A stretch of DNA of 64,000 nt from Synechococcus sp. NOUM97013 (GTDB taxonomy: Bacteria > Cyanobacteriota > Cyanobacteriia > PCC-6307 > Cyanobiaceae), in the NCBI RefSeq assembly GCF_014279815.1, contig NZ_CP047941.1, forward strand, positions 1,550,001 to 1,614,000. Direction: 5' to 3'. How positions within the stretch are numbered: the first letter of the stretch is position 1; each line of letters starts with the position of its first letter. A model generated the notes under the pieces. That model worked only from the letters and a program-made list of their open reading frames with translations, did not search any database and was not told where the DNA came from. Made by a program: the position numbers and the translations under genes. Shown piece by piece: positions 51,586 through 62,093 of this stretch.

Positions 51586-54500
51586 TCAGAACCGGAAGAA
51601 CAACTGAAGCTGGCTTTGCCAAGTGCCCTGGGTGTCCACGGACCCGGATGCACTGAGATTGGAATTGATCTGGTAAGTCAGGGTGCTCTGCGCGGGAATG
51701 TCATTGCGATTGGGCGCTGCCAGAACAGAGAAATCAAAGCGGTCCGTCACGGAGACGCCGATGTCGGTGACCAGAGCCAGCTGTGGAGGAACCTGGCCAG
51801 AGATGCGCTCGGATTCACTCTGAACCACCGGTGTCACGTAGGTGGGGTAGAGAGCGAACTGCAGCCGCTGACTGAAAGCATCCGTGAGCGTGCCCAACAC
51901 CGGCGACAACAGCGACTGGCCGAGCACCGCTGCAATCGCTGTGCCAGCGCCGGCACCCGACAAACCAGCCAGAGAGTTCCCACCAATCAGGGCCATCAGC
52001 TGGGGCTGTGAGAGAGCCGGTGTGCTGCGCAGCTGAATGTTCTTCACCAGGCGATCGGCGGGTCCTGTCGCCACAAGCAGCACCTTGATCAGTCGCAGTT
52101 GACCGCCCGCGCCAAGATTTCCCAGACCGTTGGAGTCAAACACTGTGGTGGAGAACGCATCGTTCTCCACCGGGATCGTGACGTTGTCCGACACCCGGGT
52201 GGTCATGGCGACATCCACATAGGGGATCAAGCCCATCGATGGCGTGAACACCGCCACGTTGGAGGCCCGACGATCGAGCGTGAAGGTGGTCGTAAACATG
52301 GACACCCGTCCGGAGAGGAGCTCCACCACCCCGCGCAGTTGCAGGTTGGGGTCCAAGGCCCCGTTCACCGTCAGCAGACCTTGGGTCTTGAACGTGGCTA
52401 AGAAGGGGACTTCAACCCGCAACTTGGGACCGAAGGACAAGCGCAGATCGCGGAATCCAATGAATGGAAGCTTGGGCATTGCGGCCTTGATCGACCGGCT
52501 TGTGTCCGCTTCGACATCAGCGCCCTGCAACACCAAAGGCTCATTGAAAGTCCACTGCTCCTCCAGCAACGCATCCACTGTGGTGGCCGATGCGGCATCT
52601 CCAGCGTTGGCCACCATCGTTGGCGATTGATCCTGACCCGAGGAGGAGGGGTCACGCGTCACCTTGGTGCGGCGGGGCTTGATCGCCCCGTGGCTGATCT
52701 CCAGTCGTCCCCCGATCTGGGGGTTCACCAGAGCACCGGTCACGATCAGGTCAGCACCGACCTCCACGTCAGCCACCGGCACCTTGATCCTGGCCTTCTC
52801 CAGCTGGAGCCGTAGCGGCTCTGGCTCCACGACCGGTTTCAGCAGCGACAGTGCCCCACTGCCGGTGAGCTGACCGCCTGACGCGAACCGGCCAGTGAGC
52901 GACTGCACCTCAAGGCGGTCGAAATCAAACACCATCGAGCCATTGACCTTGGCGAGCGACTGCCCCTGGGCCTCGAAGGCACCGTCCTTGATCACCACAT
53001 AACCGTTGGCCTTGGGCGATCCGAGCGTGCCCCCGAGCAACAGGCGCAGATCCACTTCCCCTTCGTTCCAGGTCACCGCGTCGTTAGACAGTCCCGTAAG
53101 GAAACGCAGCCCATCGCCCAGGCTGACAATGCGAACATCAAGAGGCTGATCCGCGACCAATGGAATGCGACCGGTCACCGTCACCGGCTCAGACGATGAC
53201 TGGGATGTGAGAGCCAGATCCAGCGTGAGAGCCTGATCCTTCAGCAGCACCTGACTGCGTTGGAAGGCAATCGGATTGGCTCCAACCTTGGCGTCTTCGA
53301 GCACGAGCTCGCTGGTGATCTCCGAGTTGGCACCGTTGAGCCGGTAGGTGCCACGCATGCCAAGAGCGCCCTTCAAGGCCGCGGGCATCGGGGCGACCAG
53401 CCCCAGCAACGCAAAGGGCAAATGCGCCAGCGAGAAGCGCCCCTCTCCACCGACAAGAGGGCCTTCAAGGCGGGCCGTAAACGGCTTGACCTGCAAGGCG
53501 TAATCCGCATCCTCTCCTTCAAGCCAGAGGTGCCCCCGGGCATTGAGCTCAAGGTTGAGGTCTGCAATCTCTGGACCCTGGAGATCAATCACCGCATCCA
53601 GCTGACCCCTGAGATCCTCTAGATGAAAGGGTTCGAGGTCGCGGTTGTCGTTCTTGGCCTTGAGCAGTGCATCACGCGCATCGCGCAAGGCACGCAACTG
53701 ACCATCCAGCGTTCCGCCGAAAGTGTTCATCAGAAGGGTGCCCAGATCCGCCGCGGTGCCTTTCATCAGAGGCAGGTCCTGACTGAGCTGCAGCAAGCTG
53801 AGGGCACTGTTGCTGAGCCAGCGGGCACTGACACCCCGCGCAACGGCCTGCGCCTGCACAGCGCCGCCCATTCTGCCTTCACCCTCCAGGGTGATCTGTC
53901 CCGTGTCAGGAGGCAGAAGTTCACTGGTCAAGCTGTAACGACGATCGGAGTAGCGACCGCTCAGCAGAATCTGCTGCAGCTGCACACCCATCAGACCTGG
54001 ACGCTTGAGCGTGAGGTCGGCCTGCATCGCCAGCGGCTGCAACCCCAGCGAGCCTTGCCCACTCAGCAGGCCATAAATGCCTTCCCAACGCTGCTTGGGA
54101 GGCAAGGCCAGCTCGAGACCATCCACAGCAAGATTGGTCGCCATCCAGCGATAGTCCGCCGGAGAGCCTTGCAGGCGCAGCTGACCATTGCGGCGTCGAA
54201 GCAGCACATCGGAGGGCATCCAGTCGGAGCCGAACTGAGCCTCCAACGCCCCTGGGATGACAGACCCCACTGAGGCCATCGATAACGCGCCACCACCACC
54301 GGATCGGCCCTCAAACCGACCCTTCCAGTTCTCCATCAGGCGCAGTGCACCGGCGCGTGGATGAACCACAGCGATCTGAAGATCCGGACGCAACGTCCGA
54401 AGAGGGCCACGGATCGCACCGGACGCACTGAATGTGCCATCCATCACGGTCCCCAACAGAGGACCCAGCCGTTCCAGTGGATAGGCCTCCAACTGCAGCG

Positions 54501-56019
54501 AGGCTTGCAGATCTCCGGTCTTGATTCCACCGTCGGCCAAAGCCAGGGGAAGCTGTGCCTCAGCATTCAGTTCGGGGCTGCGCCATTGCTCCAGACGCAG
54601 CAGCCCGGACTGGGCTGTCCATCCACCTTGGAGCGACCATTCCTTCAGCAGGGGGTTGCGGGTCTGCTGCAGGCTGAGCGCTACTTCCGGCTGGACGCTT
54701 TGACCGCGCAGGGTCAACACACCAGAGACGGGGGCTGCCGTTCCCAGCAACTTCGGCACCAGAGGCAGGCGCTTCCAGGCAGGACCGGCCAACTGAAGCT
54801 GCTGAGTCGTGACGTTCAGCCGAGGATGCAATTCACCCTTGGCCTCAACCACCAGCCCAGGGGCCCTGAGATCGAGCTGCTCGAGCGTGGCGGACCATCG
54901 CGGCCCCTGACGCCAGTCAGCCTGGAGTTCAGCACCGAGCTCCACCGGGCCATCCAGCGGGACCGCTGAAGGCAGAGCCCAGCGGCCATCCACGCGAACC
55001 CGAGGCTGACGCCAGGCGCCATCGAGATGAAAGGCCAAGCGGCGATTCTGATTGGGCTCTTCCAAAGCCCCCTTCAGATCGAAGGAACGGTTGAGACGCA
55101 CGCCACCACCCACACGTGCCTGGTAGGGCCCATAGACCCAACGGCTGGTGGGCAACGAAAGCTGATCGCCAAGGCAACTGAGGCGCAGTTGCGGGGTTTG
55201 GAGGGAATGGTCCAGGGATTCACCGCTGACCGTCACATCCGCCAGCGAGAGTCCGCCGTCGCATTGGGCGCGGCCATCACGCCAGGCAAGGCGCACCTGG
55301 CCGCCCAGCTGACCCTTGAGCTGCACAGGGAAGCTGTCAGGCAGAAGGCCTTGATAACGCCCAAGCTGAAGACGCTCCAACCGCGTGCTGAGTTCCACTT
55401 CGGGTTGATCCCAGCGCCCCTCCCCCTGAACCATCACCCTGCCTCTGTCGGGAAGCATGAGCTGAAGAGACCCCTGGGCGCGCCTCTCATCCAGCTGGAT
55501 TCCGCTCCAGCCAGCTGCGGACAGCGTCAAGCCAGCGGGTGCAATCCTGATCCTGGCTGGATCGAGCAAGCGCACTTGCAGGTCAAGACGCGGTGGCGCC
55601 CCTCCCTGCGGCAGGGGGCCAGGGATCCAGTAAGCCCCTTGCGCATTGCGACGCAAGTCCAGCTGAACGCCCTGAATCCTGACCGGAAGGACCGGACGCA
55701 GTCGCAACAGGCTCTCCAACGGATTGAAGCCAATGCTTAAGCGCTCGATGGCTGCGGTGGACTGGTCGGCAGATCCCGCTTGCGCCGCAATGGGACCGAA
55801 GCTGATGCCCTGAAAACCCAGTCCTCGATAGCGACCCAGACTGACCGGATGACCAAGCGGTTCGGACACCCGCGCTTCAATCACGGGGCGAAGACGTTCG
55901 AATTGCGTGGCGATCACCCGATCTGCCACGAGCCAGAGCGTCGCACCCCCAACAAAGCTTCCTCCCAGAAGGGAAAGAAACAGCTTCTGTCTGTGCGTGA
56001 CGATTCCTCCTCGACGCAT
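51586..56019 (-). CDS. tamB: TamB/Tic236-like translocation and assembly protein
   Basis: 1477 residues. A membrane anchor at the start (LFLSLLGGSFVGGATLWLVA, residues 13-32) is followed by an AsmA-like region and a very long beta-taco domain of repeated strands. The C-terminal DUF490 region is SNVAVFTPSMGLIPYVDVAM, TTRVSDNVTIPVENDAFSTT and PALSQPQLMALIGGNSLAGL, ending in QSQLQLFFRF. The final Phe is typical of outer-membrane insertion signals. It probably bridges inner and outer membranes for outer-membrane protein or lipid transport. Start ATG 56019; GTG at residue 7 (VTHRQKLF) is an alternative. The ROK kinase follows by three bases. Confidence 0.92.
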   Translation of the reverse strand: MRRGGIVTHRQKLFLSLLGGSFVGGATLWLVADRVIATQFERLRPVIEARVSEPLGHPVSLGRYRGLGFQGISFGPIAAQAGSADQSTAAIERLSIGFNPLESLLRLRPVLPVRIQGVQLDLRRNAQGAYWIPGPLPQGGAPPRLDLQVRLLDPARIRIAPAGLTLSAAGWSGIQLDERRAQGSLQLMLPDRGRVMVQGEGRWDQPEVELSTRLERLQLGRYQGLLPDSFPVQLKGQLGGQVRLAWRDGRAQCDGGLSLADVTVSGESLDHSLQTPQLRLSCLGDQLSLPTSRWVYGPYQARVGGGVRLNRSFDLKGALEEPNQNRRLAFHLDGAWRQPRVRVDGRWALPSAVPLDGPVELGAELQADWRQGPRWSATLEQLDLRAPGLVVEAKGELHPRLNVTTQQLQLAGPAWKRLPLVPKLLGTAAPVSGVLTLRGQSVQPEVALSLQQTRNPLLKEWSLQGGWTAQSGLLRLEQWRSPELNAEAQLPLALADGGIKTGDLQASLQLEAYPLERLGPLLGTVMDGTFSASGAIRGPLRTLRPDLQIAVVHPRAGALRLMENWKGRFEGRSGGGGALSMASVGSVIPGALEAQFGSDWMPSDVLLRRRNGQLRLQGSPADYRWMATNLAVDGLELALPPKQRWEGIYGLLSGQGSLGLQPLAMQADLTLKRPGLMGVQLQQILLSGRYSDRRYSLTSELLPPDTGQITLEGEGRMGGAVQAQAVARGVSARWLSNSALSLLQLSQDLPLMKGTAADLGTLLMNTFGGTLDGQLRALRDARDALLKAKNDNRDLEPFHLEDLRGQLDAVIDLQGPEIADLNLELNARGHLWLEGEDADYALQVKPFTARLEGPLVGGEGRFSLAHLPFALLGLVAPMPAALKGALGMRGTYRLNGANSEITSELVLEDAKVGANPIAFQRSQVLLKDQALTLDLALTSQSSSEPVTVTGRIPLVADQPLDVRIVSLGDGLRFLTGLSNDAVTWNEGEVDLRLLLGGTLGSPKANGYVVIKDGAFEAQGQSLAKVNGSMVFDFDRLEVQSLTGRFASGGQLTGSGALSLLKPVVEPEPLRLQLEKARIKVPVADVEVGADLIVTGALVNPQIGGRLEISHGAIKPRRTKVTRDPSSSGQDQSPTMVANAGDAASATTVDALLEEQWTFNEPLVLQGADVEADTSRSIKAAMPKLPFIGFRDLRLSFGPKLRVEVPFLATFKTQGLLTVNGALDPNLQLRGVVELLSGRVSMFTTTFTLDRRASNVAVFTPSMGLIPYVDVAMTTRVSDNVTIPVENDAFSTTVFDSNGLGNLGAGGQLRLIKVLLVATGPADRLVKNIQLRSTPALSQPQLMALIGGNSLAGLSGAGAGTAIAAVLGQSLLSPVLGTLTDAFSQRLQFALYPTYVTPVVQSESERISGQVPPQLALVTDIGVSVTDRFDFSVLAAPNRNDIPAQSTLTYQINSNLSASGSVDTQGTWQSQLQLFFRF

Positions 56020-56083
56020 CGTTGCCCGTCAACAAGCCCGAGGTCGACGCAATATAAAGACCACATCCAAACGACACCAGCCC

Positions 56084-56527
56084 ATGCCGCTCGAGGACCT
56101 GCTCGAAACCGCCACAAGCTGGCTCGTCAAGGGCGGTGCAGTGTCGTTGGCGCTCACGCTGGTGGCGTTCATCGCCAAATGGGGTTTGCGTTTCCGGCTG
56201 GTAGGGGTGACCAGCTTTACATTCGTTCTGGCGATCAGCTGCTGGGCCTTCGGCCTCAGTTACACCCCCACCGTCATCATCGAGGGCGCTCTCAGGGCTC
56301 CTGTGGTGTTCGACAACGGCGACGACCTGATCGTTGCCCAGGCCAGTTCGGACTTTCCCCGCGAAGCCATCGAGCCGACGCTGCAACAACTCGCCCAGAA
56401 CGTGCGTCCCGGAGGTCGCGGCAGTGCGGAAGTGACCGTTCGACTGCGGCAGCTGCAGCCTGCTGGTGATGGGGCTTCGAAACCCGTGGTCCTTGGCGAA
56501 ACAACCCGGAGCTTTTCCGCCGGATGA
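56084..56527 (+). CDS. Ycf51/DUF2518 family membrane protein
   Basis: 147 residues from ATG 56084. It begins MPLEDLLETATSWLVKGGAV. Two helices, VSLALTLVAFIAKWGLRFRL and GVTSFTFVLAISCWAFGLSY, precede a periplasmic or stromal part: TPTVIIEGALRAPVVFDNGD, LIVAQASSDFPREAIEPTLQ, and SAEVTVRLRQLQPAGDG. This matches DUF2518 (Ycf51), a family shared with some plastid genomes. Function unknown. It overlaps the DUF4332 gene start by four bases. Divergent from tamB, 64 bases apart. Confidence 0.87.
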   Translation: MPLEDLLETATSWLVKGGAVSLALTLVAFIAKWGLRFRLVGVTSFTFVLAISCWAFGLSYTPTVIIEGALRAPVVFDNGDDLIVAQASSDFPREAIEPTLQQLAQNVRPGGRGSAEVTVRLRQLQPAGDGASKPVVLGETTRSFSAG

Positions 56528-56928
56528 AACCGGATGACCAGCTGCATGAATTGCCGCAAAACCTCCGCCACGAGCGCGATGCTCTCCAGGATGCAGGCCT
56601 GAACACTTGGGGACAGGTCCGCCAGCTCGATGAGATCCGGATCAGCCGTCTGGCTGCCTCGGGGCGCGCATCAGCCCGCAACCTCAAGCGTGTAAGAGGC
56701 ATGGCCGAGTTGGTCTGTGCTCTCGACCTGGCCCCGGCCGATGCCGCGTTGTTGATGCATGCCGGGCTGGCCACGGTGGCAGCCATCGCAGGGTCGAGTC
56801 CTCAGGACGTGGTCAACCGAACAGGTCGACTGGAGCGGCAGCTACGCAGCGGTCGGCCTCCAGTGGTCGACCTGGCTGTTGCGCGTCGCTGGATCCGTCG
56901 TGCACAAGAGAGGCAAAACACGAACTGA
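56524..56928 (+). CDS. DUF4332-like helix-hairpin-helix protein
   Basis: 134 residues. The sequence LPQNLRHERDALQDAGLNTW, GQVRQLDEIRISRLAASGRA, NLKRVRGMAELVCALDLAPA and DAALLMHAGLATVAAIAGSS then PQDVVNRTGRLERQLR is an array of helix-hairpin-helix-like units ('L..aGi.t...la......l'), as in DUF4332. These are probably DNA- or RNA-binding. The start overlaps the Ycf51 stop (ATGA), so the two are in one operon. Function unknown. Confidence 0.82.
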   Translation: MKPDDQLHELPQNLRHERDALQDAGLNTWGQVRQLDEIRISRLAASGRASARNLKRVRGMAELVCALDLAPADAALLMHAGLATVAAIAGSSPQDVVNRTGRLERQLRSGRPPVVDLAVARRWIRRAQERQNTN

Positions 56929-56994
56929 CCGCCAACCACGGCCATAGCCGTCTCATCAGTTTCAAATGAGTGCAGTTTCGGACGGAGGATTCCG

Positions 56995-57282
56995 ATGCGC
57001 TCCCTCCACAATCTGTCGTTTGCAGTCCTGGCAGCAGTCGCAACCGTGCTCGCCATCAGCCCTGAAACGCAAGCGCAGTCGTCGCTTCTGGAAAGCGTTA
57101 AGCGCAATCCGAGCGAAGCGCGGGCGCTTTGCCAGCAATTCAAGTCCTTCAATGCTCGAGGCGAGTCCGCACTATCTCCTGAATCGATCGCCCTGGTTGC
57201 CGGTCAGCGCAACCTCAGCAACACCGATGCTGAGATCGTGGTGACTTACGCCATCGGCATCAACTGCCCGGATGTTCGCTGA
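56995..57282 (+). CDS. Small secreted protein, 95 aa
   Basis: Signal peptide at start: MRSLHNLSFAVLAAVATVLA, then ISPETQAQ, cleavage after AQA. The mature part is SSLLESVKRNPSEARALCQQ, FKSFNARGESALSPESIALV and LSNTDAEIVVTYAIGINCPD, with two Cys. A ribosome site GGAGG lies about nine bases before the ATG. It is likely periplasmic. The family type is seen in cyanobacteria; function unknown. Its end overlaps the start of the CocE hydrolase by 11 bases. Confidence 0.75.
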   Translation: MRSLHNLSFAVLAAVATVLAISPETQAQSSLLESVKRNPSEARALCQQFKSFNARGESALSPESIALVAGQRNLSNTDAEIVVTYAIGINCPDVR

Positions 57283-58894
57283 CGCGGATCTGATCACCCA
57301 AGACGGGACGACCCTCGTTTCCAGGCTTTGGCGCCCTCAGGGTGAGGGCCCCTGGCCGACCCTGTTGATGCGACAGCCCTATGGCAGGGCCATCGCCTCC
57401 ACTGTCACCCTGCCGCATCCCCAGTGGTGGTGCCGGCATGGGTTCCTGGTGGTCGTTCAGGACGTGCGCGGCCAGGGCGATTCACAGGGATCCTTTGCTG
57501 GCTTCTCGCAGGAAGCCAATGACACCGCCGACACGCTCAACTGGCTGCGTGGACTGCCGGAGGTCAATGGTCGCATTGGCCTTTATGGCTTCTCCTACCA
57601 AGGCCTGACCCAACTACTGGCACCGGAGGAGTGTCCACCGCCAGATTGCATCGCACCAGCCATGTGCGGGCTGGACGAACGCAATCACTGGAGCTGCGAG
57701 GGAGAAGCGCACTGGTGGCATCTGGGATTGGGATGGGGGCTGCAGCTGGCGGCCCTGCAGGCGCGACGCCGTGGCGAACAGTCGTCCTGGGAGGAAATCC
57801 GCCGCAGCCTGGAGGACGGCAGCTACCTGCGAGATGGCCTACGCCTCCTGGAAGAGCACGATCCGCACGGCATGGCCGTGCGCTGGTTGCATCAGTCAGC
57901 GCACGATGCATCCGCTTGGATCCGGCATTCCGTTCCGGAGCGCTGGTTGCAGACGCCCATGCTTCTGCTCGGCGGCTGGTGGGACCCGCATCTGCGCGGC
58001 CTGCTGGACCTCGCAGAACGCTCCTATGCGGTCGGAGGCCAACCGGCTCTGCACATTGGTCCAGCCACCCATCTCCAGTGGTGGCCGCAAAGCAGCAACC
58101 TGCTGCTGAACTTTTTCCAGCAACATCTACAAAATCACCCCTCAACGCAAACCAGTGATGAGATCGCCATAACCGGCGTGCATCTCTGGAACCAGACCAA
58201 CGCGTGCTGGGAGCGCACCCACACCACGAATCCAGCCCATCAGCCCACTGAAGCCAGTCCAGGCTGGAGCTTGAGCAGCGCCGGCCTGGCCTGTCTTGAC
58301 CCCAGCGAAGGAGCTCTCATCAACGATGGATCCAACGGCAGTGGCCAGGTCGTGATCGTCCACGACCCCTGGCGGCCCGTCCCAGCGGTCGGAGGCCACC
58401 TGAGCCCAACCGCAGGTCCTGTCGACCGGGCATCCGTTGATCAGCGCAGCGATGTGGCGCTGTTCACCGGCGCTCCGGTCAGCCAAAGACTCCAGCTGAG
58501 CGGCAGGCCGATGTTGCAGCTGGTTGGCTTCGCCGATCAACCTGGCTTTGATCTCTCCGTGGCCCTCTCTCGCTTGCCCGCTGGGTCCGAGGCTGTTCAG
58601 CAGCTGAGCACGGGTGTACTGCGCACCATCGGTGAGAGCGCGCTCAATCCCAGGCCCCTGACGCTCGAATTACAGGCATTGCATGCCACTTTGAACCCTG
58701 GCGATCGACTGCGCCTTTCCATTGCAGGGGCCGCCTGGCCAGCGATTGCAGTGAATCCCGGTGATCCGAACGTTCCCTGCGGTGCACCCAATGCCGACTG
58801 CCGCGTGATCAGCATTGCGTTGCACCTGGAATCAGCGCAATTGCAGATGCTGCCGCTGCTGTTGCCCCAGACCGGAGGAACTCCGGCAGACTGA
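57272..58894 (+). CDS. CocE/NonD-type hydrolase (peptidase S15 family)
   Basis: 540 residues. The alpha/beta-hydrolase core: PTLLMRQPYGRAIASTVTLP, WWCRHGFLVVVQDVRGQGDS (family hallmark DVRGxGxS), IGLYGFSYQGLTQLLAPEEC (GFSYQG, nucleophile Ser). TPMLLLGGWWDPHLRGLLDL holds the acid (GGWWD), and ALHIGPATHLQWWPQ the final His. The C-terminal jelly-roll (QRLQLSGRPMLQLVGFADQP to DRLRLSIAGAAWPAIAVNPG) fits CocE/NonD and X-Pro peptidases. It may cleave an ester or amide; substrate unknown. Start ATG 57272 overlaps the upstream small gene by 11 bases. Confidence 0.9.
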   Translation: MFADADLITQDGTTLVSRLWRPQGEGPWPTLLMRQPYGRAIASTVTLPHPQWWCRHGFLVVVQDVRGQGDSQGSFAGFSQEANDTADTLNWLRGLPEVNGRIGLYGFSYQGLTQLLAPEECPPPDCIAPAMCGLDERNHWSCEGEAHWWHLGLGWGLQLAALQARRRGEQSSWEEIRRSLEDGSYLRDGLRLLEEHDPHGMAVRWLHQSAHDASAWIRHSVPERWLQTPMLLLGGWWDPHLRGLLDLAERSYAVGGQPALHIGPATHLQWWPQSSNLLLNFFQQHLQNHPSTQTSDEIAITGVHLWNQTNACWERTHTTNPAHQPTEASPGWSLSSAGLACLDPSEGALINDGSNGSGQVVIVHDPWRPVPAVGGHLSPTAGPVDRASVDQRSDVALFTGAPVSQRLQLSGRPMLQLVGFADQPGFDLSVALSRLPAGSEAVQQLSTGVLRTIGESALNPRPLTLELQALHATLNPGDRLRLSIAGAAWPAIAVNPGDPNVPCGAPNADCRVISIALHLESAQLQMLPLLLPQTGGTPAD

Positions 58895-58905
58895 TCGCGA
58901 CCGAT

Positions 58906-59664
58906 TTGTCGATTGCCGTGAAGCTCACCCCCTGTCTTCTGGCCGCAGCCCTGGCCACCTGCACGGTGGAGCTGATCCCCGCGGCGAGCGTCAATGCCGA
59001 ACTTCGCGTTGCTCAGGCCCAGAGCGCAACACGCACCTCCCTGACAGCAGCCCAGGCCAACGCCTCAGCCACTGCACTGCTGAAAGCGATCCAGACGCGT
59101 GACGCCCAGGCCATCTACGACCTTCTGTCCCCCCCCCTGAAGTCAGCTAGCAGCGTCGAAGCGATCGCCAAGCGACTGGAAAGTGCGCCGGTCATCGACT
59201 CCTTCCGTGTCGTGGAGATCAATCCAGGACTGGACGACACCACCGTTGACACGGTGACCGTGACCAATGAAGGAACCCGGGAACTTCCCTTGATCCTGGT
59301 GCTGGATGACGACGGCAAACTGCTGGCTTGGAAGTGGGTCGGCACGATGCTGCCGATCGAGCAAACCGCACTGAACTTCGTCAAAGATCTCCAAGCCGAT
59401 CGCTGGATCGCAGCCCGCTACTACCTTGATCTGGAGTTTCAGAAAGAGATTTCGCCCGCCGACCTGGAGCGCAAATGGTCGAAGCTGGAGCGAGTGCTCG
59501 GTGGAATGAAGCGGGTCAAAAGTGCGCTTGTGGCAAGCCAGGGCAGCGAGCAGCAACTGGTGCTGGTGACCATTGAATTCGGCAATGTCACCGACAACCT
59601 CTTCGTGATCTTCAACAGCCAGGGGCGGATCATCAATGTCGACTTCTCAGCGGATCTGGTCTGA
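58906..59664 (+). CDS. Secreted DUF3887-like protein
   Basis: 252 residues from TTG 58906 (GTG 58918 is an alternative). A signal peptide, CLLAAALATCTVELIPAASV, with cleavage after NAE or SVNA, is followed by two similar halves: NASATALLKAIQTRDAQAIY, DLLSPPLKSASSVEAIAKRL, and ALNFVKDLQADRWIAARYYL, DLEFQKEISPADLERKWSKL. The layout matches DUF3887-type NTF2-like folds, probably duplicated. It is likely periplasmic. Function unknown. It lies 11 bases after the CocE hydrolase and 69 bases before glgB. Confidence 0.78.
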   Translation: MSIAVKLTPCLLAAALATCTVELIPAASVNAELRVAQAQSATRTSLTAAQANASATALLKAIQTRDAQAIYDLLSPPLKSASSVEAIAKRLESAPVIDSFRVVEINPGLDDTTVDTVTVTNEGTRELPLILVLDDDGKLLAWKWVGTMLPIEQTALNFVKDLQADRWIAARYYLDLEFQKEISPADLERKWSKLERVLGGMKRVKSALVASQGSEQQLVLVTIEFGNVTDNLFVIFNSQGRIINVDFSADLV

Positions 59665-59733
59665 ATCCCTGGCATGAAGGGAGTTTGAGGGAACTTTCCG
59701 CTTAAGCTCCCGCCCAATTGAACGTCTGACGGC

Positions 59734-62031
59734 ATGCCCAGCACGGTGCTCGACTGGATGGCTGATGACGCACAGCGTCTCGCTGAATGCCGACACGACC
59801 ACCCTTTCTCCATTCTCGGCCCCCAGCCTTTGGAGAGCGGCACCTGGGTGACAAGGGTCTGGATGCCGGAAGCGCATCGCGTCACCTTGCTTCTTGGTGG
59901 TCAGGAGATCGCCATGACGACCCCTCACCATCCTTGGATTTTTGAGGCCGAGCATCCCACGGATCCCGGTTGCAACTACAGCGTGCGGGTCGAACGGGGT
60001 GGGATCACCCATGAACAGCACGACCCCTGGGCCTTCCGAGAGGAATGGATGGGCGAGATGGACCGCCATCTCTTTGCTGAGGGCAACCATCACCACATCT
60101 GGCGCAGGATGGGTGCCCATCGCTGTGAGCGGGCTGGCGTCGAGGGCGTGATGTTCTGCCTCTGGGCACCCAACGCCCTCAGCGTCAGCGTGATCGGTGA
60201 CCTGAATTCCTGGGATGGACGTCAGCACCCGATGCAGCAACGCGTCGGAGGGATTTGGGAACTGTTCATCCCCGGCCTGCCCGAAGGCCATCTTTATAAA
60301 TACGAGATCCGGACCCAGAACGGCCACTGCTACGAGAAGGCCGATCCCTACGGCTTCCAACACGAGGTGCGTCCGGACACCAGTTCCATCGTCAGTCATC
60401 TGGATGGATTCCACTGGACCGACGCCAGCTGGATGCAGACACGCGACAGCAAGAATGCTCTCGACCAGCCCATCTCCGTGTACGAGATGCATCTGGGCAG
60501 CTGGATGCATGCCTCGGCTGAAGAGCCCTACCGCGAGGCGGATGGCAGCCCACGCGCACCGGTGCCCGCAGCTGACCTCAAACCAGGGGCCCGTCTACTC
60601 ACCTATCCGGAGCTGGCCGACCGGTTGATTCCCTATGTGAAGGAGAGGGGATTCACTCACATCGAACTGATGCCGATCACCGAGCATCCGTTTGATGGGT
60701 CCTGGGGCTATCAAGTCACCGGTTGGTACGCGCCTACAAGCCGCTACGGGACACCCGATGAATTCAGGGCCTTCGTGGATCGCTGCCATGCGGAAGGCAT
60801 CGGCGTGATCATCGACTGGGTTCCTGGTCATTTCCCTAGGGACAGCCATGGTCTTGCCTTCTTTGATGGCTGCCATCTCTATGAGCACGCCGACCCGCGC
60901 ATCGGCGAGCACAAGGAATGGGGAACGCTGATCTTCAATTACAGCCGCAACGAAGTGCGCAACTTCCTTGTGGCCAATCTGGTGTTCTGGTTTGACCAGT
61001 TCCACATCGATGGCATCCGGGTGGATGCTGTCGCCTCAATGCTCTACCGCGATTACCTGCGGCCTGACGGGGAATGGCTTCCCAACGAAAACGGTGGTCG
61101 AGAGAACACTGAAGCCGTGCGTTTCCTGCAACAGGCCAACCATGTGCTGTTCCAGCATTTCCCTGGAGCTCTCTCCATTGCTGAGGAATCCACCACCTGG
61201 CCGATGGTGACGCAACCCACGGATATTGGAGGTCTGGGATTCAACCTCAAATGGAACATGGGTTGGATGCACGACATGCTCGATTACTTCGAGCTCGATC
61301 CCTGGTTCCGGCAATTCCACCAGAACAACATCACCTTCTCGATCTGGTACACCTACACCGAGAACTTCATGCTTGCCCTCAGCCACGATGAAGTGGTGCA
61401 TGGCAAGAGCCATTTGCTGCACAAGATGCCAGGTGACGACTGGCAGAAGTACGCGAACACCCGTGCGCTGCTCGCCTACATGTGGACGCATCCAGGCAAG
61501 AAAACCATCTTCATGGGGATGGAGTTCGGCCAGCGCTCTGAATGGAACGTGTGGGGTGACCTGCAGTGGGATCTGCTCAACTTCGAGCCCCATCAGGGAC
61601 TGCAGCTGATGGTCGGCGACCTGAATGCGCTGTACAAGTCAGAGCCGGCGCTGTGGCGTGATGACTTTGATCAGTTCGGCTTCCAATGGATCGACTGCAA
61701 TGACAACCGCCACTCCGTGATCAGCTTCATGCGTCGGGAGAGCGCCAGCGGCACCTGGCTGGTGGTAGTGGCGAACTTCACCCCGCAAAGCCACTCCCAC
61801 TACCGAGTGGGCGTTCCGCTTTCCGGCTTCTACGAGGAGATCTTCAATTCCGACGCCTCCAAGTACGGCGGCAGCAACCTGGGCAACATGGGCGGTAAAC
61901 CAACTGATGAGTGGGGCATCCATGGCTATGAGAACTCCCTGGATCTCTGTCTGCCGCCGCTCAGCCTGATGGTGTTCCGCCACGATCCCAAGCGCAGTCT
62001 CGCTGCACAGACTCCGACAACCGAGGACTGA
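59734..62031 (+). CDS. glgB: 1,4-alpha-glucan branching enzyme
   Basis: 765 residues. The N-terminal carbohydrate-binding part ([20 protein letters not shown]) is followed by [20 protein letters not shown] (CBM48). The GH13 barrel holds [37 protein letters not shown] (nucleophile Asp431), [14 protein letters not shown] (acid Glu484) and [20 protein letters not shown] (Asp552). It adds alpha-1,6 branches to glycogen. Length fits the longer type with an extra N-terminal domain. It lies upstream of hemE, with an inverted repeat between them. Confidence 0.97.
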   Translation: MPSTVLDWMADDAQRLAECRHDHPFSILGPQPLESGTWVTRVWMPEAHRVTLLLGGQEIAMTTPHHPWIFEAEHPTDPGCNYSVRVERGGITHEQHDPWAFREEWMGEMDRHLFAEGNHHHIWRRMGAHRCERAGVEGVMFCLWAPNALSVSVIGDLNSWDGRQHPMQQRVGGIWELFIPGLPEGHLYKYEIRTQNGHCYEKADPYGFQHEVRPDTSSIVSHLDGFHWTDASWMQTRDSKNALDQPISVYEMHLGSWMHASAEEPYREADGSPRAPVPAADLKPGARLLTYPELADRLIPYVKERGFTHIELMPITEHPFDGSWGYQVTGWYAPTSRYGTPDEFRAFVDRCHAEGIGVIIDWVPGHFPRDSHGLAFFDGCHLYEHADPRIGEHKEWGTLIFNYSRNEVRNFLVANLVFWFDQFHIDGIRVDAVASMLYRDYLRPDGEWLPNENGGRENTEAVRFLQQANHVLFQHFPGALSIAEESTTWPMVTQPTDIGGLGFNLKWNMGWMHDMLDYFELDPWFRQFHQNNITFSIWYTYTENFMLALSHDEVVHGKSHLLHKMPGDDWQKYANTRALLAYMWTHPGKKTIFMGMEFGQRSEWNVWGDLQWDLLNFEPHQGLQLMVGDLNALYKSEPALWRDDFDQFGFQWIDCNDNRHSVISFMRRESASGTWLVVVANFTPQSHSHYRVGVPLSGFYEEIFNSDASKYGGSNLGNMGGKPTDEWGIHGYENSLDLCLPPLSLMVFRHDPKRSLAAQTPTTED

Positions 62032-62093
62032 CAACCCTCACCATGTGACGAACAGCTCAGCATGGCGAGAAACCTGGCCGGGAGCATGGAATC

